From Pedobacter terrae (GTDB lineage: Bacteria > Bacteroidota > Bacteroidia > Sphingobacteriales > Sphingobacteriaceae), in contig NZ_FNCH01000001.1 in assembly GCF_900100705.1 (NCBI RefSeq), positions 1 to 64,000 on the forward strand: a stretch of DNA of 64,000 bases, given 5' to 3'. Numbering within the stretch: the first letter of the stretch is position 1; each line of letters starts with the position of its first letter. Below the pieces are notes generated by a model. That model saw only the letters and a program-made list of their open reading frames with translations, was not told the origin of the DNA and searched no databases. The position numbers and the translations under genes were made by a program. Shown piece by piece: positions 1 through 8,639 of this stretch.

Positions 1-44
1 AAAAATCAAAGCTTTCAGGGCTCAGTTCCGTGGTGTTAAATGCG

Positions 45-186
45 TTAAGTTTTTCCTCTATAGACTAACGCAATTATATGCTTAATACGTTTATCCCACA
101 ACTTTTGGTATTGATCCGAATTATCTACAATCGTGTCAAATCGCAGGAACATCCGGTTGTCGCTCCATAGTCGGGTAGTTAGGATA
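45..186 (-). other. Possible protein-coding remnant
   Basis: On the minus strand one frame stays open for about 47 codons and ends with TAA at 45-47. It reads as plausible protein (for example RLWSDNRMFLRFDT then VDNSDQYQKLWDKR), with an in-frame ATG near 145. It has no start context and no recognisable family. It could be the degraded end of a lost gene or chance. The rest of 1-230 holds nothing I can name. Confidence 0.2.
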
Positions 187-230
187 AAGTGTAAACAAAG
201 AATTTAACTTGAAATGGCTATAAACAACGA

Positions 231-252
231 AACCTTTCATTTCTGAAAGGTT
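231..252 (-). terminator. Hairpin after the tRNA operon
   Basis: The inverted repeat AACCTTTCA/TGAAAGGTT (231-239 and 244-252, loop of 4) lies just downstream of tRNA-Leu on the minus strand. The following minus-strand sequence is only moderately T-rich, so it is a likely but not textbook terminator of the two-tRNA transcript. Confidence 0.5.
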
Positions 253-272
253 TCTGATCGATTTTTTGTGAG

Positions 273-356
273 TACTCGGGGCGGGAATCGAACCCGCACG
301 CCTTTGAAAGCACAGGATTTTAAGTCCTGCGTGTCTACCAGTTCCACCACCCGAGC
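273..356 (-). tRNA. tRNA-Leu(TAA)
   Basis: The minus strand folds as a class II tRNA of 84 nt. The acceptor stem starts GCTCGGG and pairs with CCCGAGT followed by discriminator A. The anticodon stem CAGGA/TCCTG encloses the loop CTTAAAA, giving anticodon TAA, which reads UUA. The T arm GCGGGTTCGATTCCCGC is intact. No CCA is encoded, so it must be added after transcription. It is the second gene of an operon with tRNA-Gly, 72 bp apart. Confidence 0.95.
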
Positions 357-428
357 ATTAGCCGCTGCCGATCTCCATCGGCTTGGTTAACTTTAAAATA
401 AATGCCTTCTGGTAGGAAGGCATTTTAG

Positions 429-501
<73 letters not shown>

Positions 502-539
502 ATTTACAAAACTGATGTTGTTGTTTCGTTTTGGTGATG

Positions 540-569
540 CAAATATAGGCAGATTTATATTTCTGTCAA
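540..569 (-). promoter_or_regulatory. Bacteroidota-type promoter of the tRNA operon
   Basis: Minus strand: TTG (569-567), a 19-bp spacer, then TATATTTG (547-540), an exact match to the Bacteroidota sigma-ABfr pattern TTG-N17-23-TAnnTTTG. It points at tRNA-Gly, with a predicted start near 534. It is one of the best-matching promoters in the window. Confidence 0.75.
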
Positions 570-595
570 GAGATTTTTTATTAAAAATTTAATAT

Positions 596-1084
596 TTAAT
601 TTAAATTGCTGGCTTTCAGTACCAGTAAAATTAAATCAGTTTCAAATCCTTTTGCCTGAAGGTAGCTCATCAGCCTATTTTTCCTTTTAAAAGGATCATT
701 TTCACTCAGACTTCGCGCTTTTTTTACCGCTAATTTTTCTATCGTTTGCAAATAATCATCTTCATCGATACTGTAAATTGCTTTTTGCAGAATTTTATCA
801 GGAACACCTTTTAATTTTAGCCCCTGTTTAATTTTAATCCGACCCCAATGTTTGATGTTAAATTTACCTGATGCATAACTTTTGGCAAATCTTTCTTCAT
901 TTAAAAAATTGTTAATGATCAGGTCGGTAATAATTTCTTCCAGTTCGTCGCCACGCATGCCCCATTCAACCAATTTATAGCGTACCTCTTTTTGCGAACG
1001 CTCCTGGTAAACACAAAAACTTTCGGCTTTAGCCAAAGCTTGTTTTTTATCTAATAATACTGCTTCTTGTTTACCGCTTTTCAT
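596..1084 (-). CDS. recX: Regulatory protein RecX
   Basis: A 162-residue basic, all-helical protein with the RecX three-helix repeats. Its beginning resembles the family pattern (YQERSQKEVRYKLVEWG), followed by a second repeat around FLNEERFAKSYASGK and LKLKGVPDKILQKAI. RecX binds RecA filaments and limits recombinase activity in the cytoplasm. Length is typical for the family. recA is not adjacent. The gene lies upstream of the tRNA promoter on the same strand and diverges from murF-alr across a 61-bp gap. Confidence 0.88.
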   Translation of the reverse strand: MKSGKQEAVLLDKKQALAKAESFCVYQERSQKEVRYKLVEWGMRGDELEEIITDLIINNFLNEERFAKSYASGKFNIKHWGRIKIKQGLKLKGVPDKILQKAIYSIDEDDYLQTIEKLAVKKARSLSENDPFKRKNRLMSYLQAKGFETDLILLVLKASNLN

Positions 1085-1145
1085 AATTAATTACTGAAAT
1101 TCGTAAAAATAAAAGCGATTACCGTATTTTTCTGAATATAATAGC

Positions 1146-3605
1146 ATGCAAAATCCAATATATACCGTTGCCAAAATAGCTGAAATTTTAAATGCCAATA
1201 CTAAATTAGTTGATGGCGAGGTTATTATCCACTATCTGGTAATTGATAGCCGTTCGGTTTTGGTGCCTGAAAATTCGATGTTTTTTGCGCTTTCTTCGCA
1301 CCGCGATGGGCACGAATTTATTAAAGATGCTTATGCAAAAGAAATCAGAAATTTTGTGGTTACCGAAGCAAAATACATTCATGAATATCCTGACTGCAAT
1401 TTTTTATTGGTAAATGATGCCCTGGAAGCACTACAAAAGATAAGTGCTTATCATCGAAATCAATTTGATTTAAAAACAATCGGTATTACTGGCAGCAATG
1501 GGAAAACCATCGTTAAAGAATGGTTGTATCAGCTTTTAACAGCTGATTTCAATATTGTTAAAAGTCCGAAAAGTTATAATTCGCAAATTGGGGTACCGCT
1601 TTCTGTATGGCAAATTGAGGCCGACCATACCTTGGGCATTTTTGAAGCCGGTATTTCTGCCGTTAATGAAATGCAGCATCTGGCAGAAATTATCTGTCCT
1701 GAAATCGGAATTTTAACCAACATCGGTGAGGCACATGCTGAAGGATTCAGCTCCAAAAAAGAAAAACTCACCGAAAAACTAAAACTTTTTGCAACTTCTG
1801 AACTATTTATTTATTCACCAGAGTATGTAAATGAAATTAGCGTAAAAAACCTGCCGGGTAAAAAACAGTTTAGCTGGAGCAGCAAGCAGGCAGCAGATCT
1901 GCAAATCACTACGGTTGAACCTATTGAAGGGAAATGTTATTTAAGGGCCATTTATCAAAACAGGGAAATTGAATGCATTTTGCCTTTTAAAGATAAGGCT
2001 TCGATAGAGAATGGCATGATCTGCTGGGCAACTTTATTGGCTTTAGGGTATACACCGGATCAGGCCGACCTGCGTTTAGAGAAACTGAGCCATGTAAGCA
2101 TGCGCCTGGAACTGAAAAATGGCATCAATCAATGTTCCATTATTGACGATTCGTACAGCGCCGATATCTCTTCCTTAGCCATTGCCCTGGATTTTTTAAA
2201 TCAACAGAACCAGCATCCTAAGAAAACCGTTATCCTTTCCGAATTATTCGAAACCGGAAGAGACGATTTTGATTTGTATACTGAAATAGCAGAGTTGCTC
2301 TCGCAAAAAAAGATAAACCGATTAATCGGCATCGGTACAAACATTGCGCGTTATGCCGAAATTTTTAAATTCGAAACCCAGTTTTTTGATGATACCAGTG
2401 CTTTTATAGAGGCTTTTCCAGGTTTACACTTTAGCCACGAAACCATATTGGTAAAAGGGGCCAGGCGTTTCGAATTTGGGCGCATTAGTAAATTACTTAC
2501 GCAAAAAATACATGATACGGTTTTAGAAATCGACCTGAACGCCATGGTGGGCAATCTGCAGTTTTACCGGTCTAAAATTAAGCCGGGCGTTAAAATCATG
2601 GCAATGGTTAAGGCCTTTTCTTATGGAAGCGGAAGTTTCGAAATCGCCAATTTATTGCAGTTCCACAAGGTAGATTATCTTGCGGTAGCTTATGCCGATG
2701 AGGGTATTGCTTTGCGTAAAGCCGGAATTACTTTGCCTATTATGGTGATGAGCCCGGAAGAATCTGCCTTCGAAGCCATTATCAAACACAGGCTCGAACC
2801 TGAAATCTATAGTGTAGAAATCCTAAGCAGCTTCTTAAATGCACTATCAGATTATGATTTCGATTATCCTATCCACATTAAAATAGATAGTGGCATGCAC
2901 CGCTTGGGCTTCGATCAAGCCGAAATGGATGCCTTATCTGTCTTGTTAAAAGATTCTGCCAGGGTAAAAGTGCAGAGTATTTTTTCCCACCTGGTGGCTA
3001 GTGATGCTGCAGCGCATGACGGATTTACCCGGCAGCAGATCGATAAATTTAAAATCGTCGCCAATCAATTGGTTAACATTTTAAGTTATAAGCCACTATT
3101 GCATATCTCAAATACCTCTGGGATCTCACGCTGGCCAGATGCGCAAATGGATATGGTTCGTTTGGGCATAGGTTTGTATGGTTTTGATTCTGCTTTAGCC
3201 AATAACCGGGGTTTGCAAACGGTAATGGTCCTTAAAACTACGGTTACCCAGGTGAAAACTTTAGCTCCGGGAGAAACTGTAGGTTACGGTAGGAGAGGAC
3301 TCATGCCAAATGGTGGAAAAATAGCAACGGTAAAAATTGGCTATGCGGACGGATACACCCGATATTTTGGCAATGGCGTAGGCAAAATGCTAGTTAATGG
3401 CCATTTGGTGCCTACTATTGGCTCCATCTGTATGGATATGACCATGCTGGATATTACCGGCATAGAGGTGAAACCCGGCGATGAGGCTATTGTCTTTAAT
3501 AAAGAGCATACTATCATGCAGCTGGCGAAAGATATAGGTACCATTCCGTATGAAATCCTGACCAATATTTCGCAGCGGGTTAAAAGGGTTTATTTCTATG
3601 AGTAA
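1146..3605 (+). CDS. murF-alr: Bifunctional MurF ligase / alanine racemase fusion
   Basis: An 819-residue fusion of two peptidoglycan enzymes. Residues about 1-450 are UDP-N-acetylmuramoyl-tripeptide:D-Ala-D-Ala ligase (MurF), with ATP loop GSNGKT at 116-121. Residues about 455-819 are a fold-III PLP alanine racemase: the Schiff-base lysine is K489 in MVKAFSYGSG (the usual motif is VKADAYGHG), the catalytic tyrosine is Y714 in VGYGRRG, and a GSICMDMTMLD segment is present. The racemase makes D-Ala, which after dimerisation by Ddl (not seen here) is the MurF substrate, so the fusion joins nearby steps. This fusion is known in Bacteroidota. A TATTTTTC box at 1125-1132 could be its -7 element. 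Confidence 0.95.
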   Translation: MQNPIYTVAKIAEILNANTKLVDGEVIIHYLVIDSRSVLVPENSMFFALSSHRDGHEFIKDAYAKEIRNFVVTEAKYIHEYPDCNFLLVNDALEALQKISAYHRNQFDLKTIGITGSNGKTIVKEWLYQLLTADFNIVKSPKSYNSQIGVPLSVWQIEADHTLGIFEAGISAVNEMQHLAEIICPEIGILTNIGEAHAEGFSSKKEKLTEKLKLFATSELFIYSPEYVNEISVKNLPGKKQFSWSSKQAADLQITTVEPIEGKCYLRAIYQNREIECILPFKDKASIENGMICWATLLALGYTPDQADLRLEKLSHVSMRLELKNGINQCSIIDDSYSADISSLAIALDFLNQQNQHPKKTVILSELFETGRDDFDLYTEIAELLSQKKINRLIGIGTNIARYAEIFKFETQFFDDTSAFIEAFPGLHFSHETILVKGARRFEFGRISKLLTQKIHDTVLEIDLNAMVGNLQFYRSKIKPGVKIMAMVKAFSYGSGSFEIANLLQFHKVDYLAVAYADEGIALRKAGITLPIMVMSPEESAFEAIIKHRLEPEIYSVEILSSFLNALSDYDFDYPIHIKIDSGMHRLGFDQAEMDALSVLLKDSARVKVQSIFSHLVASDAAAHDGFTRQQIDKFKIVANQLVNILSYKPLLHISNTSGISRWPDAQMDMVRLGIGLYGFDSALANNRGLQTVMVLKTTVTQVKTLAPGETVGYGRRGLMPNGGKIATVKIGYADGYTRYFGNGVGKMLVNGHLVPTIGSICMDMTMLDITGIEVKPGDEAIVFNKEHTIMQLAKDIGTIPYEILTNISQRVKRVYFYE

Positions 3606-3837
3606 GAGTTCATTGGTTCATTGGTCATTAGTGTAGCAAATTGCCTTATTCGCTCTTTTGTTCGATAGTTCATTGGCATGGTGAATTGCCTGGGTAGACG
3701 TTAGGTGCAATAAACCAGGTAAATGTGCTAATAAAATCTCTTATACGTATTGCAAGGCTATGCGCCCAGCACAAATGAACTAATGGCTAATGAACCATTG
3801 AACAGTATAATGAACTAAAATTTGTTATTTTTGCACC
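3606..3837. repeat. Intergenic array of TTCATTGG/AATGAAC words
   Basis: The gap before the DUF502 gene begins with TTCATTGGTTCATTGG (3608-3623) and ends with the complementary words AATGAACTAATGG and AATGAACCATTG (3776-3820). The two arms are imperfect inverted repeats flanking unrelated sequence. The same vocabulary occurs at 8640-8880. Confidence 0.6.
3826..3833 (+). promoter_or_regulatory. -7 box directly before the DUF502 start
   Basis: TATTTTTG at 3826-3833 matches TAnnTTTG and ends 4 nt before the ATG at 3838. The transcript would therefore start at or next to the start codon, giving a leaderless mRNA. The -33 TTG is less certain: the nearest, at 3798, leaves a 25-bp spacer. Confidence 0.55.
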
Positions 3838-4428
3838 ATGAATAAAGTCGGGAAAGCTATTTTAAACTATTTGATTAAAGGTTTATTAATTGTGGTACCC
3901 ATTGCCGTGAGCATTTTTATTGTGGTTTGGGCAGTTACAACAGTTGATAGCTGGTTAAATGTAAATAATATCTTAGGCGTAAATCCGCATACAGGAGAAA
4001 GCCGTAATATTCCTGGTTTAGGTTTATTAACGGTTTTGACCATTATTCTGCTGGCCGGTATTTTTGTAACCAATTTGGTGACCGAACCGATGTACAACTG
4101 GTTCCAGCGGATGATGCAGCGCTTGCCTTTACTTAATTTCATCTACTCTTCCATAAAAGATTTAACCGAAGCCTTTGTGGGCGACGAAAAGAAATTTAAC
4201 CATCCTGTATTGGTTGAGGTAGAAGGCGGTTTAAAAAAGATTGGTTTTTTAACGCAGAACGATTTACATAAGCTCGATTTACCCAATGATGTAGCGGTTT
4301 ATTTTCCGCTTTCCTATTCGTTTGCTGGTCAGCTATGTATAGTAAAGCGTGATAAGGTTACTGATTTAAAAATGTCAGCAGCGGATGCCATGAAACTGGT
4401 GGTAAGCGGTGGTGTAAGTGGACTTTAA
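3838..4428 (+). CDS. DUF502 family inner-membrane protein
   Basis: 196 residues. There are two strongly hydrophobic segments, about residues 14-34 and 59-80, then a cytoplasmic or periplasmic domain containing PMYNWFQRMMQRLPLLNFIYSSIKD split over the family's conserved region. This pattern is that of DUF502, a widespread membrane protein family without an established biochemical role. Followed 11 bp later by the ArsC-like gene, so the two are probably cotranscribed. Confidence 0.82.
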   Translation: MNKVGKAILNYLIKGLLIVVPIAVSIFIVVWAVTTVDSWLNVNNILGVNPHTGESRNIPGLGLLTVLTIILLAGIFVTNLVTEPMYNWFQRMMQRLPLLNFIYSSIKDLTEAFVGDEKKFNHPVLVEVEGGLKKIGFLTQNDLHKLDLPNDVAVYFPLSYSFAGQLCIVKRDKVTDLKMSAADAMKLVVSGGVSGL

Positions 4429-4439
4429 ATGCTTTCTAA

Positions 4440-4784
4440 ATGATTACGATATACCATAATAAGAGGTGTACTAAAAGCCGGAGTGCCTTAGCTGAATTAG
4501 AAAACAGTGGAAAAGCTTTTGAGGCGGTTTATTATCTGGAAACTCCGCCCAATAAGAATGAACTGGAGGGAATTATCAGCAAACTGGACATTAAACCATT
4601 GGATTTGATCCGCAAAGGGGAAAAGGTTTTTATTGAAAATTATAAAGGAAAAAATTTAACCGATGAAGAATGGATTGATGCCATGATTACACATCCCATT
4701 TTAATCGAAAGGCCGATTATTATTTCAGGAGATCGGGCAGTTATTGCCAGGCCAACAGAAAAGATTAAGGAGATATTAGGTTAA
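4440..4784 (+). CDS. arsC: ArsC/YfgD-family thioredoxin-fold reductase
   Basis: 114 residues with the glutaredoxin-coupled arsenate reductase signature. HNKRCTKSR places the catalytic cysteine at residue 10, and the downstream arginines in LIRKGEK and ERPIIISGDRAVIARP sit where the oxyanion-binding arginines of ArsC lie. Family members reduce arsenate to arsenite in the cytosol, but YfgD-type paralogues outside ars operons may have other substrates. No arsR, arsB or acr3 is nearby, so arsenic resistance is not supported by context. Confidence 0.75.
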   Translation: MITIYHNKRCTKSRSALAELENSGKAFEAVYYLETPPNKNELEGIISKLDIKPLDLIRKGEKVFIENYKGKNLTDEEWIDAMITHPILIERPIIISGDRAVIARPTEKIKEILG

Positions 4785-4848
4785 TTCAACTTCAGAAGTC
4801 TGGGAGCATAAGCGCAAGGGGAAGAGCTCAGAAGTCTCTCTCGTGATA

Positions 4849-4878
4849 CGTCACCCTGAATTTATTTCAGGGTCTTTT
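4849..4878. repeat. REP-like palindrome (ACCCTGAA/TTCAGGGT)
   Basis: Hairpin ACCCTGAA (4853-4860), 5-nt loop, TTCAGGGT (4866-4873), followed by T residues. The 30-bp core 4849-4878 recurs identically at 31934-31963, and inverted or degenerate versions lie at 10441-10481 and 60315-60362. Confidence 0.75.
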
Positions 4879-5039
4879 TCCAAGATAAATGCTAACGCTA
4901 GTCGTAGCGTCTCGCTGCGACATTTTAAAATCAGCAAATATACTATTCAGCATATTGATATTTAACTTGTTAAGTTATGTTTTATTCCCGAGAAACTTAA
5001 TCGAAATAAAAAGATTCTTCGAAGCGATCAGAATGAAAA

Positions 5040-5534
5040 CTAAAATATGCTTTTAAAAGTGAGTAGTAAGAACAGGCAGATAATCAAGCCAAAAATCAAT
5101 CTCGAATAATATTCCCGGACAAAAAGTCCACACAAAATTAGTAGATCATCATCTACATTGGTGTGTAACAAACCATTTCCTGTTGAAGCATTGAACAGAA
5201 TCTGTTTATCTTGATGATTATTTAAAGACCATCGCTTTAACCAGCTATTTTGAAAACTCCAATCAAAAGTATCGCCGGAAGCAAATACAATCTTAGCATG
5301 AAAACTAATCCAATCGTAAGTAATTATGGCTAAAACCTCGTTCTGATTGTTTAATAATTTAGTTTCAGGTTTAGAAAACCCTTCACTTTTAAATAGGTAA
5401 ATACTAGCTTGCGTAGTGGCTATAGCCGAATTTTTCCAGGAAATAAAATTTAGCGAAGACTTTAATAATCCTTTGTTAAATACCTGATAGTTACTGTCAA
5501 ATAAACCTTTTCTCCAACTTAATATCTGTTCCAT
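5040..5534 (-). CDS. Unknown protein with C-terminal membrane anchor (tandem copy B)
   Basis: 164 residues, unrecognised. The body is rich in Trp, aromatic residues and short beta-type segments, beginning SWRKGLFDSNYQVFNKG. It ends in a hydrophobic stretch (about residues 144-161, FGLIICLFLLLTF), which suggests a C-terminal membrane anchor with the body on the cytosolic side and no signal peptide. It is paralogous over its full length to the gene 24 bp upstream on the same strand (5559-6062), so the pair arose by tandem duplication and is probably cotranscribed. The beta-rich Trp pattern is reminiscent of tubby/LURP-one/scramblase-like barrels, but that is only a guess. Confidence 0.7.
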   Translation of the reverse strand: MEQILSWRKGLFDSNYQVFNKGLLKSSLNFISWKNSAIATTQASIYLFKSEGFSKPETKLLNNQNEVLAIITYDWISFHAKIVFASGDTFDWSFQNSWLKRWSLNNHQDKQILFNASTGNGLLHTNVDDDLLILCGLFVREYYSRLIFGLIICLFLLLTFKSIF

Positions 5535-5558
5535 CTCACAAAGATTTAAGTTACATCA

Positions 5559-6062
5559 TTAATGATGACGAAGTGTGGATGTCGTAATAATAGGGATTAT
5601 GCAGGCAATCAGGAGAACGGTCTGCCTATTGTAAACCTGTTTGATAAATAATCCTGCAATGATCAGTAATTTATTATCCGTATCGGAAGATATTACCCCA
5701 CTATTGCTGCTCGAATTGTACATAATGTGCTCATCTTTATTATTGCTTACCGTCCAATGCGATTTCCAGATGCCGGTTGCTTTCCATTCGTACTGTTCTC
5801 CGCTATTTAAGCTGATTACCGCTTTTGACTTCCATGTATCATAATTAATCACCGCAACTACTTCATTTGTTTTTCTATCGATTACCTTTGTTCTCGATTG
5901 CCAGAAACCTTCGTTTACAAATTGATAGTTTTTATCTTCAAGCATACTTTCTGCATCGCTTCTCCAGCTGCTAAAAGAAATCATACCTTTTTGAACACCA
6001 TCTGCAAAAAGCTGAAAGTTCCCGTTAAACCAATTACTTTTCCAGTTGATCAATTTCGACAT
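5559..6062 (-). CDS. Unknown protein with C-terminal membrane anchor (tandem copy A)
   Basis: 167 residues, unrecognised. It starts INWKSNWFNGNFQLFADG and shares the layout W-(K/R)-x3-(F/W)-x2-N-(F/Y)-Q with its downstream neighbour, plus a common end with an LLI.AGLF..-Y-R segment and a terminal hydrophobic helix (about 149-161). Like its paralogue it lacks a signal peptide and looks membrane-anchored at the C terminus. It is the first gene of the pair. A bidirectional hairpin at 6112-6142 separates it from the LOG gene. Confidence 0.7.
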   Translation of the reverse strand: MSKLINWKSNWFNGNFQLFADGVQKGMISFSSWRSDAESMLEDKNYQFVNEGFWQSRTKVIDRKTNEVVAVINYDTWKSKAVISLNSGEQYEWKATGIWKSHWTVSNNKDEHIMYNSSSNSGVISSDTDNKLLIIAGLFIKQVYNRQTVLLIACIIPIITTSTLRHH

Positions 6063-6111
6063 ATTAATTGCGTTTTATTTTAGATACCCTTTTGTTTAAA
6101 TTGTTACAATA

Positions 6112-6142
6112 AAAAAGTGCTTATGGTTGGTAAGCACTTTTT
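6112..6142. terminator. Bidirectional rho-independent terminator
   Basis: Inverted repeat AAAAAGTGCTTA (6112-6123), loop TGGTTGG, TAAGCACTTTTT (6131-6142). The A/T-flanked stem can end the symporter-LOG transcript running on the minus strand. Confidence 0.8.
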
Positions 6143-6149
6143 CAGTTGG

Positions 6150-6306
6150 CAGTTTACAATTCTCAGTTAACCGATTTAAACAATAAGCGATTAACCAATT
6201 TGAACAATTAACCAGATTACAATTTTCAGTTATCAGTTTACAATTCTCAGTTAACCGATTTAAACAATTAACCGATTAACCAATTTCAACAATTAACCAG
6301 TTAACC
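6150..6306. repeat. 84-bp tandem repeat, 1.9 copies
   Basis: The segment beginning CAGTTTACAATTCTCAG occurs at 6150-6184 and again, identical over 35 bp, at 6234-6268. The following sequence (AACAATTAACCAG and similar) also repeats, so the unit is 84 bp. Inside it the word GATTAACCAATTT / AATTAACC recurs. A related GGTTAATCGGTTAACTG tract lies at 22765-22815. Confidence 0.8.
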
Positions 6307-6313
6307 AATAAAA

Positions 6314-7021
6314 TTAGAAATTCGGTTTAAGTACATATTTATCGTAGAAACGGAAAATATGTTCTGCGGCTTCTTCTGCCGTATCAACCAATCTGAAGAG
6401 GTTTAAATCTTCTTCATGAATATTGTGTTCTTTTTGCAACATGGTTCCTTTAATCCAGTCAATTAGTCCGCCCCAATAATCAACGCCAACCAATACAATT
6501 GGAAAACGGGCGATTTTTCCGGTCTGGATCAGGGTTAAGGCTTCAAATAGTTCATCCATAGTGCCAAATCCACCTGGTAATACCACAAAACCCTGACTAT
6601 ATTTCATAAACATTACCTTACGCACAAAGAAATAATCAAACTCCAGTAACTTATTATGATCGATGTATTTATTGTGAAACTGCTCAAATGGCAACTCAAT
6701 ATTTAAACCTACTGATTTCCCTCCATTGGAATGCGCGCCTTTGTTACCCGCTTCCATGATACCCGGACCACCGCCAGTAATTACACCATAACCTCTATCG
6801 GTTAATAATTTACCGCATTGCTCGGCCAATTGGTAATACCGGTGTGTTTGGGCAGTACGCGCCGAACCATAAATGGTAACGCATGGCCCAATTTTAGCCA
6901 ATTTTTCAAAGCCGTCTACAAATTCGGCCATGATTTTAAAAATTTGCCAGGAATCGGTTACTTTAATTTCCTGCCAGTCTTTGTTCTCAAAAGCACTTCT
7001 AATTTTTTCTTCACTCGTCAT
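6314..7021 (-). CDS. LOG family protein (TIGR00730 Rossmann fold)
   Basis: 235 residues. It carries the family hallmark GGGPGIMEAGNKGA and the phosphoribohydrolase motif PGGFGTMDE. LOG proteins cleave nucleoside 5'-monophosphates such as cytokinin ribotides to base plus ribose-5-phosphate; many bacterial members act in general nucleotide metabolism. An N-terminal extension (about 45 residues before the Rossmann fold) matches the longer bacterial subgroup. It follows the symporter gene by 18 bp and probably shares its transcript. A shorter paralogue sits at 63494. Confidence 0.85.
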   Translation of the reverse strand: MTSEEKIRSAFENKDWQEIKVTDSWQIFKIMAEFVDGFEKLAKIGPCVTIYGSARTAQTHRYYQLAEQCGKLLTDRGYGVITGGGPGIMEAGNKGAHSNGGKSVGLNIELPFEQFHNKYIDHNKLLEFDYFFVRKVMFMKYSQGFVVLPGGFGTMDELFEALTLIQTGKIARFPIVLVGVDYWGGLIDWIKGTMLQKEHNIHEEDLNLFRLVDTAEEAAEHIFRFYDKYVLKPNF

Positions 7022-7039
7022 ATAAAATAATGCTAAATA

Positions 7040-8548
7040 TTAAAACCTGGTTTGCGCATCAGTCTTTTTACTGATGAATAATAAACCTATAAAAGTAATT
7101 AAACCGTTAATTAAAATCAGTTCAACACTAAAAACATATCCACCTAAAATTACGGCTGAATTGCTTGCAAGCAAGTAACATAAAAAAGGCGATAATAAGC
7201 AAACTATTGGGACTAATTTATCGTGAAGACCACGTTTTTTTACAAACAATCCAAAACTATATAAGCCTAAAAGCGGTCCGTAGGTGTAAGAGGCGATGGT
7301 AAAAATCAAACTCACAACGGATGAACTGTTCAACGCATTGATCACGAGAATAACCAGAAACATTAAAATAGAAAAGACTACGTGTACCGTATGACGTTTT
7401 TTAACCGCATCTTTAGCATTTACATTTTCTGCTTTAGCCATGCCTAAAAAGTCTACACAGAATGAGGTGGTTAAGGCCGTAAGGGCTGAGTCTGTTGTAG
7501 CAAATGTGGCCGCGGTTAAGCCCAGCATAAAAATAATGGCCGGTATAGCGCCAAGGTTGTTCAACGCAATTTCGGGGAATAACAAATCTGTACGCGGTTT
7601 ACCTGTGATGTGATCTAATGGAATATCGATACCATTTTTTGCTGCGAAAATGTATAATAATGCGCCTACACTTAAGAAGAAAACATTTAAAATTACAAAT
7701 ACGCCAGTAAAGGTGAACATGTTTTTCTGTGCTTCTTTAATGGTACCCATGCTCAGATTTTTCTGCATCAGATCCTGATCTAAGCCTGTCATGGCAATGG
7801 TTACGAAAATACCGCCAATGAACTGTTTACTAAAGTAGAATTTGTTCGTTAAGAAATCATCTAAGAAGAATATTTTAGAATAACTACTGCTTTTTATGGT
7901 TTCGAATGCCTGCGGAATGCTGAAATTAAGACTGTTGCAGATAAAATAAATAGTAAGGAAAACGGAAAGCACCAGGAAAAATGTCTGCAAAGTATCGGTA
8001 ATGATAATGGTTTTTAACCCACCTTTAAAGGTGTAAGACCATATGAGTACCAATGAAATTAGTACCGTTAACCAGAATGGGATGCCATAGGTGTCGAATA
8101 TAAAACGTTGTAAAACAATCACTACGAGGTATAATCTGGTGGCAGAACCCAATGTGCGGCTTAGTAAAAATATCGATGCGGCTGTTTTATAGCTATAATA
8201 GCCTAATCTCTTTTCAATGTAGCTATAAATAGAGGTTAAGTTCATCCGATAATAGAGCGGGAGCAAAACTGTAGCGATTATGATAAAGCCGACCGCGTTA
8301 CCCAGCACAAATTGGAAATATTGAAACTGGTTTCCGCTGGGGGCACCAACTTCTCCGGGTACCGAAATAAAAGTAACGCCAGAAAGTGCCGTTCCAATCA
8401 TTCCAAAAGCCACCAGATACCATTTAGAATTTCTGTTGGCAACAAAGAAAGTGCTATTATCTGACGATTTTTGAGAGGTTACAAACGAAATGATAATCAG
8501 TAGCAGAAAGTAACCAATTAGAAAACACAAGAGAATGGTTGGTGACAT
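7040..8548 (-). CDS. Sodium:solute symporter (SSS family)
   Basis: 502 residues, about 13 hydrophobic segments, beginning with an N-terminal helix and the SSS-typical early motif (KWYLVAFGMIGTALSGVTF, including the T-x-S/L-SG helix-break region). The family couples Na+ entry to uptake of sugars, amino acids, pantothenate, proline or anions; the substrate cannot be read from the sequence. Ends 18 bp before the LOG gene, which runs in the same direction. Confidence 0.85.
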   Translation of the reverse strand: MSPTILLCFLIGYFLLLIIISFVTSQKSSDNSTFFVANRNSKWYLVAFGMIGTALSGVTFISVPGEVGAPSGNQFQYFQFVLGNAVGFIIIATVLLPLYYRMNLTSIYSYIEKRLGYYSYKTAASIFLLSRTLGSATRLYLVVIVLQRFIFDTYGIPFWLTVLISLVLIWSYTFKGGLKTIIITDTLQTFFLVLSVFLTIYFICNSLNFSIPQAFETIKSSSYSKIFFLDDFLTNKFYFSKQFIGGIFVTIAMTGLDQDLMQKNLSMGTIKEAQKNMFTFTGVFVILNVFFLSVGALLYIFAAKNGIDIPLDHITGKPRTDLLFPEIALNNLGAIPAIIFMLGLTAATFATTDSALTALTTSFCVDFLGMAKAENVNAKDAVKKRHTVHVVFSILMFLVILVINALNSSSVVSLIFTIASYTYGPLLGLYSFGLFVKKRGLHDKLVPIVCLLSPFLCYLLASNSAVILGGYVFSVELILINGLITFIGLLFISKKTDAQTRF

Positions 8549-8639
8549 AGTTTTGTTTTAAGCTGATAAATGTAAAGAAAACTATCAAATCAAGCAATAT
8601 TCTTGTTAGTCCGAAGTCCGAAGTCTGGAGTCCGGAGTC

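Noticed and set aside
4440..4784. Arsenic resistance gene
   Set aside because: The ArsC-like fold is clear, but with no arsR, arsB or acr3 nearby I do not call it an arsenic resistance operon.
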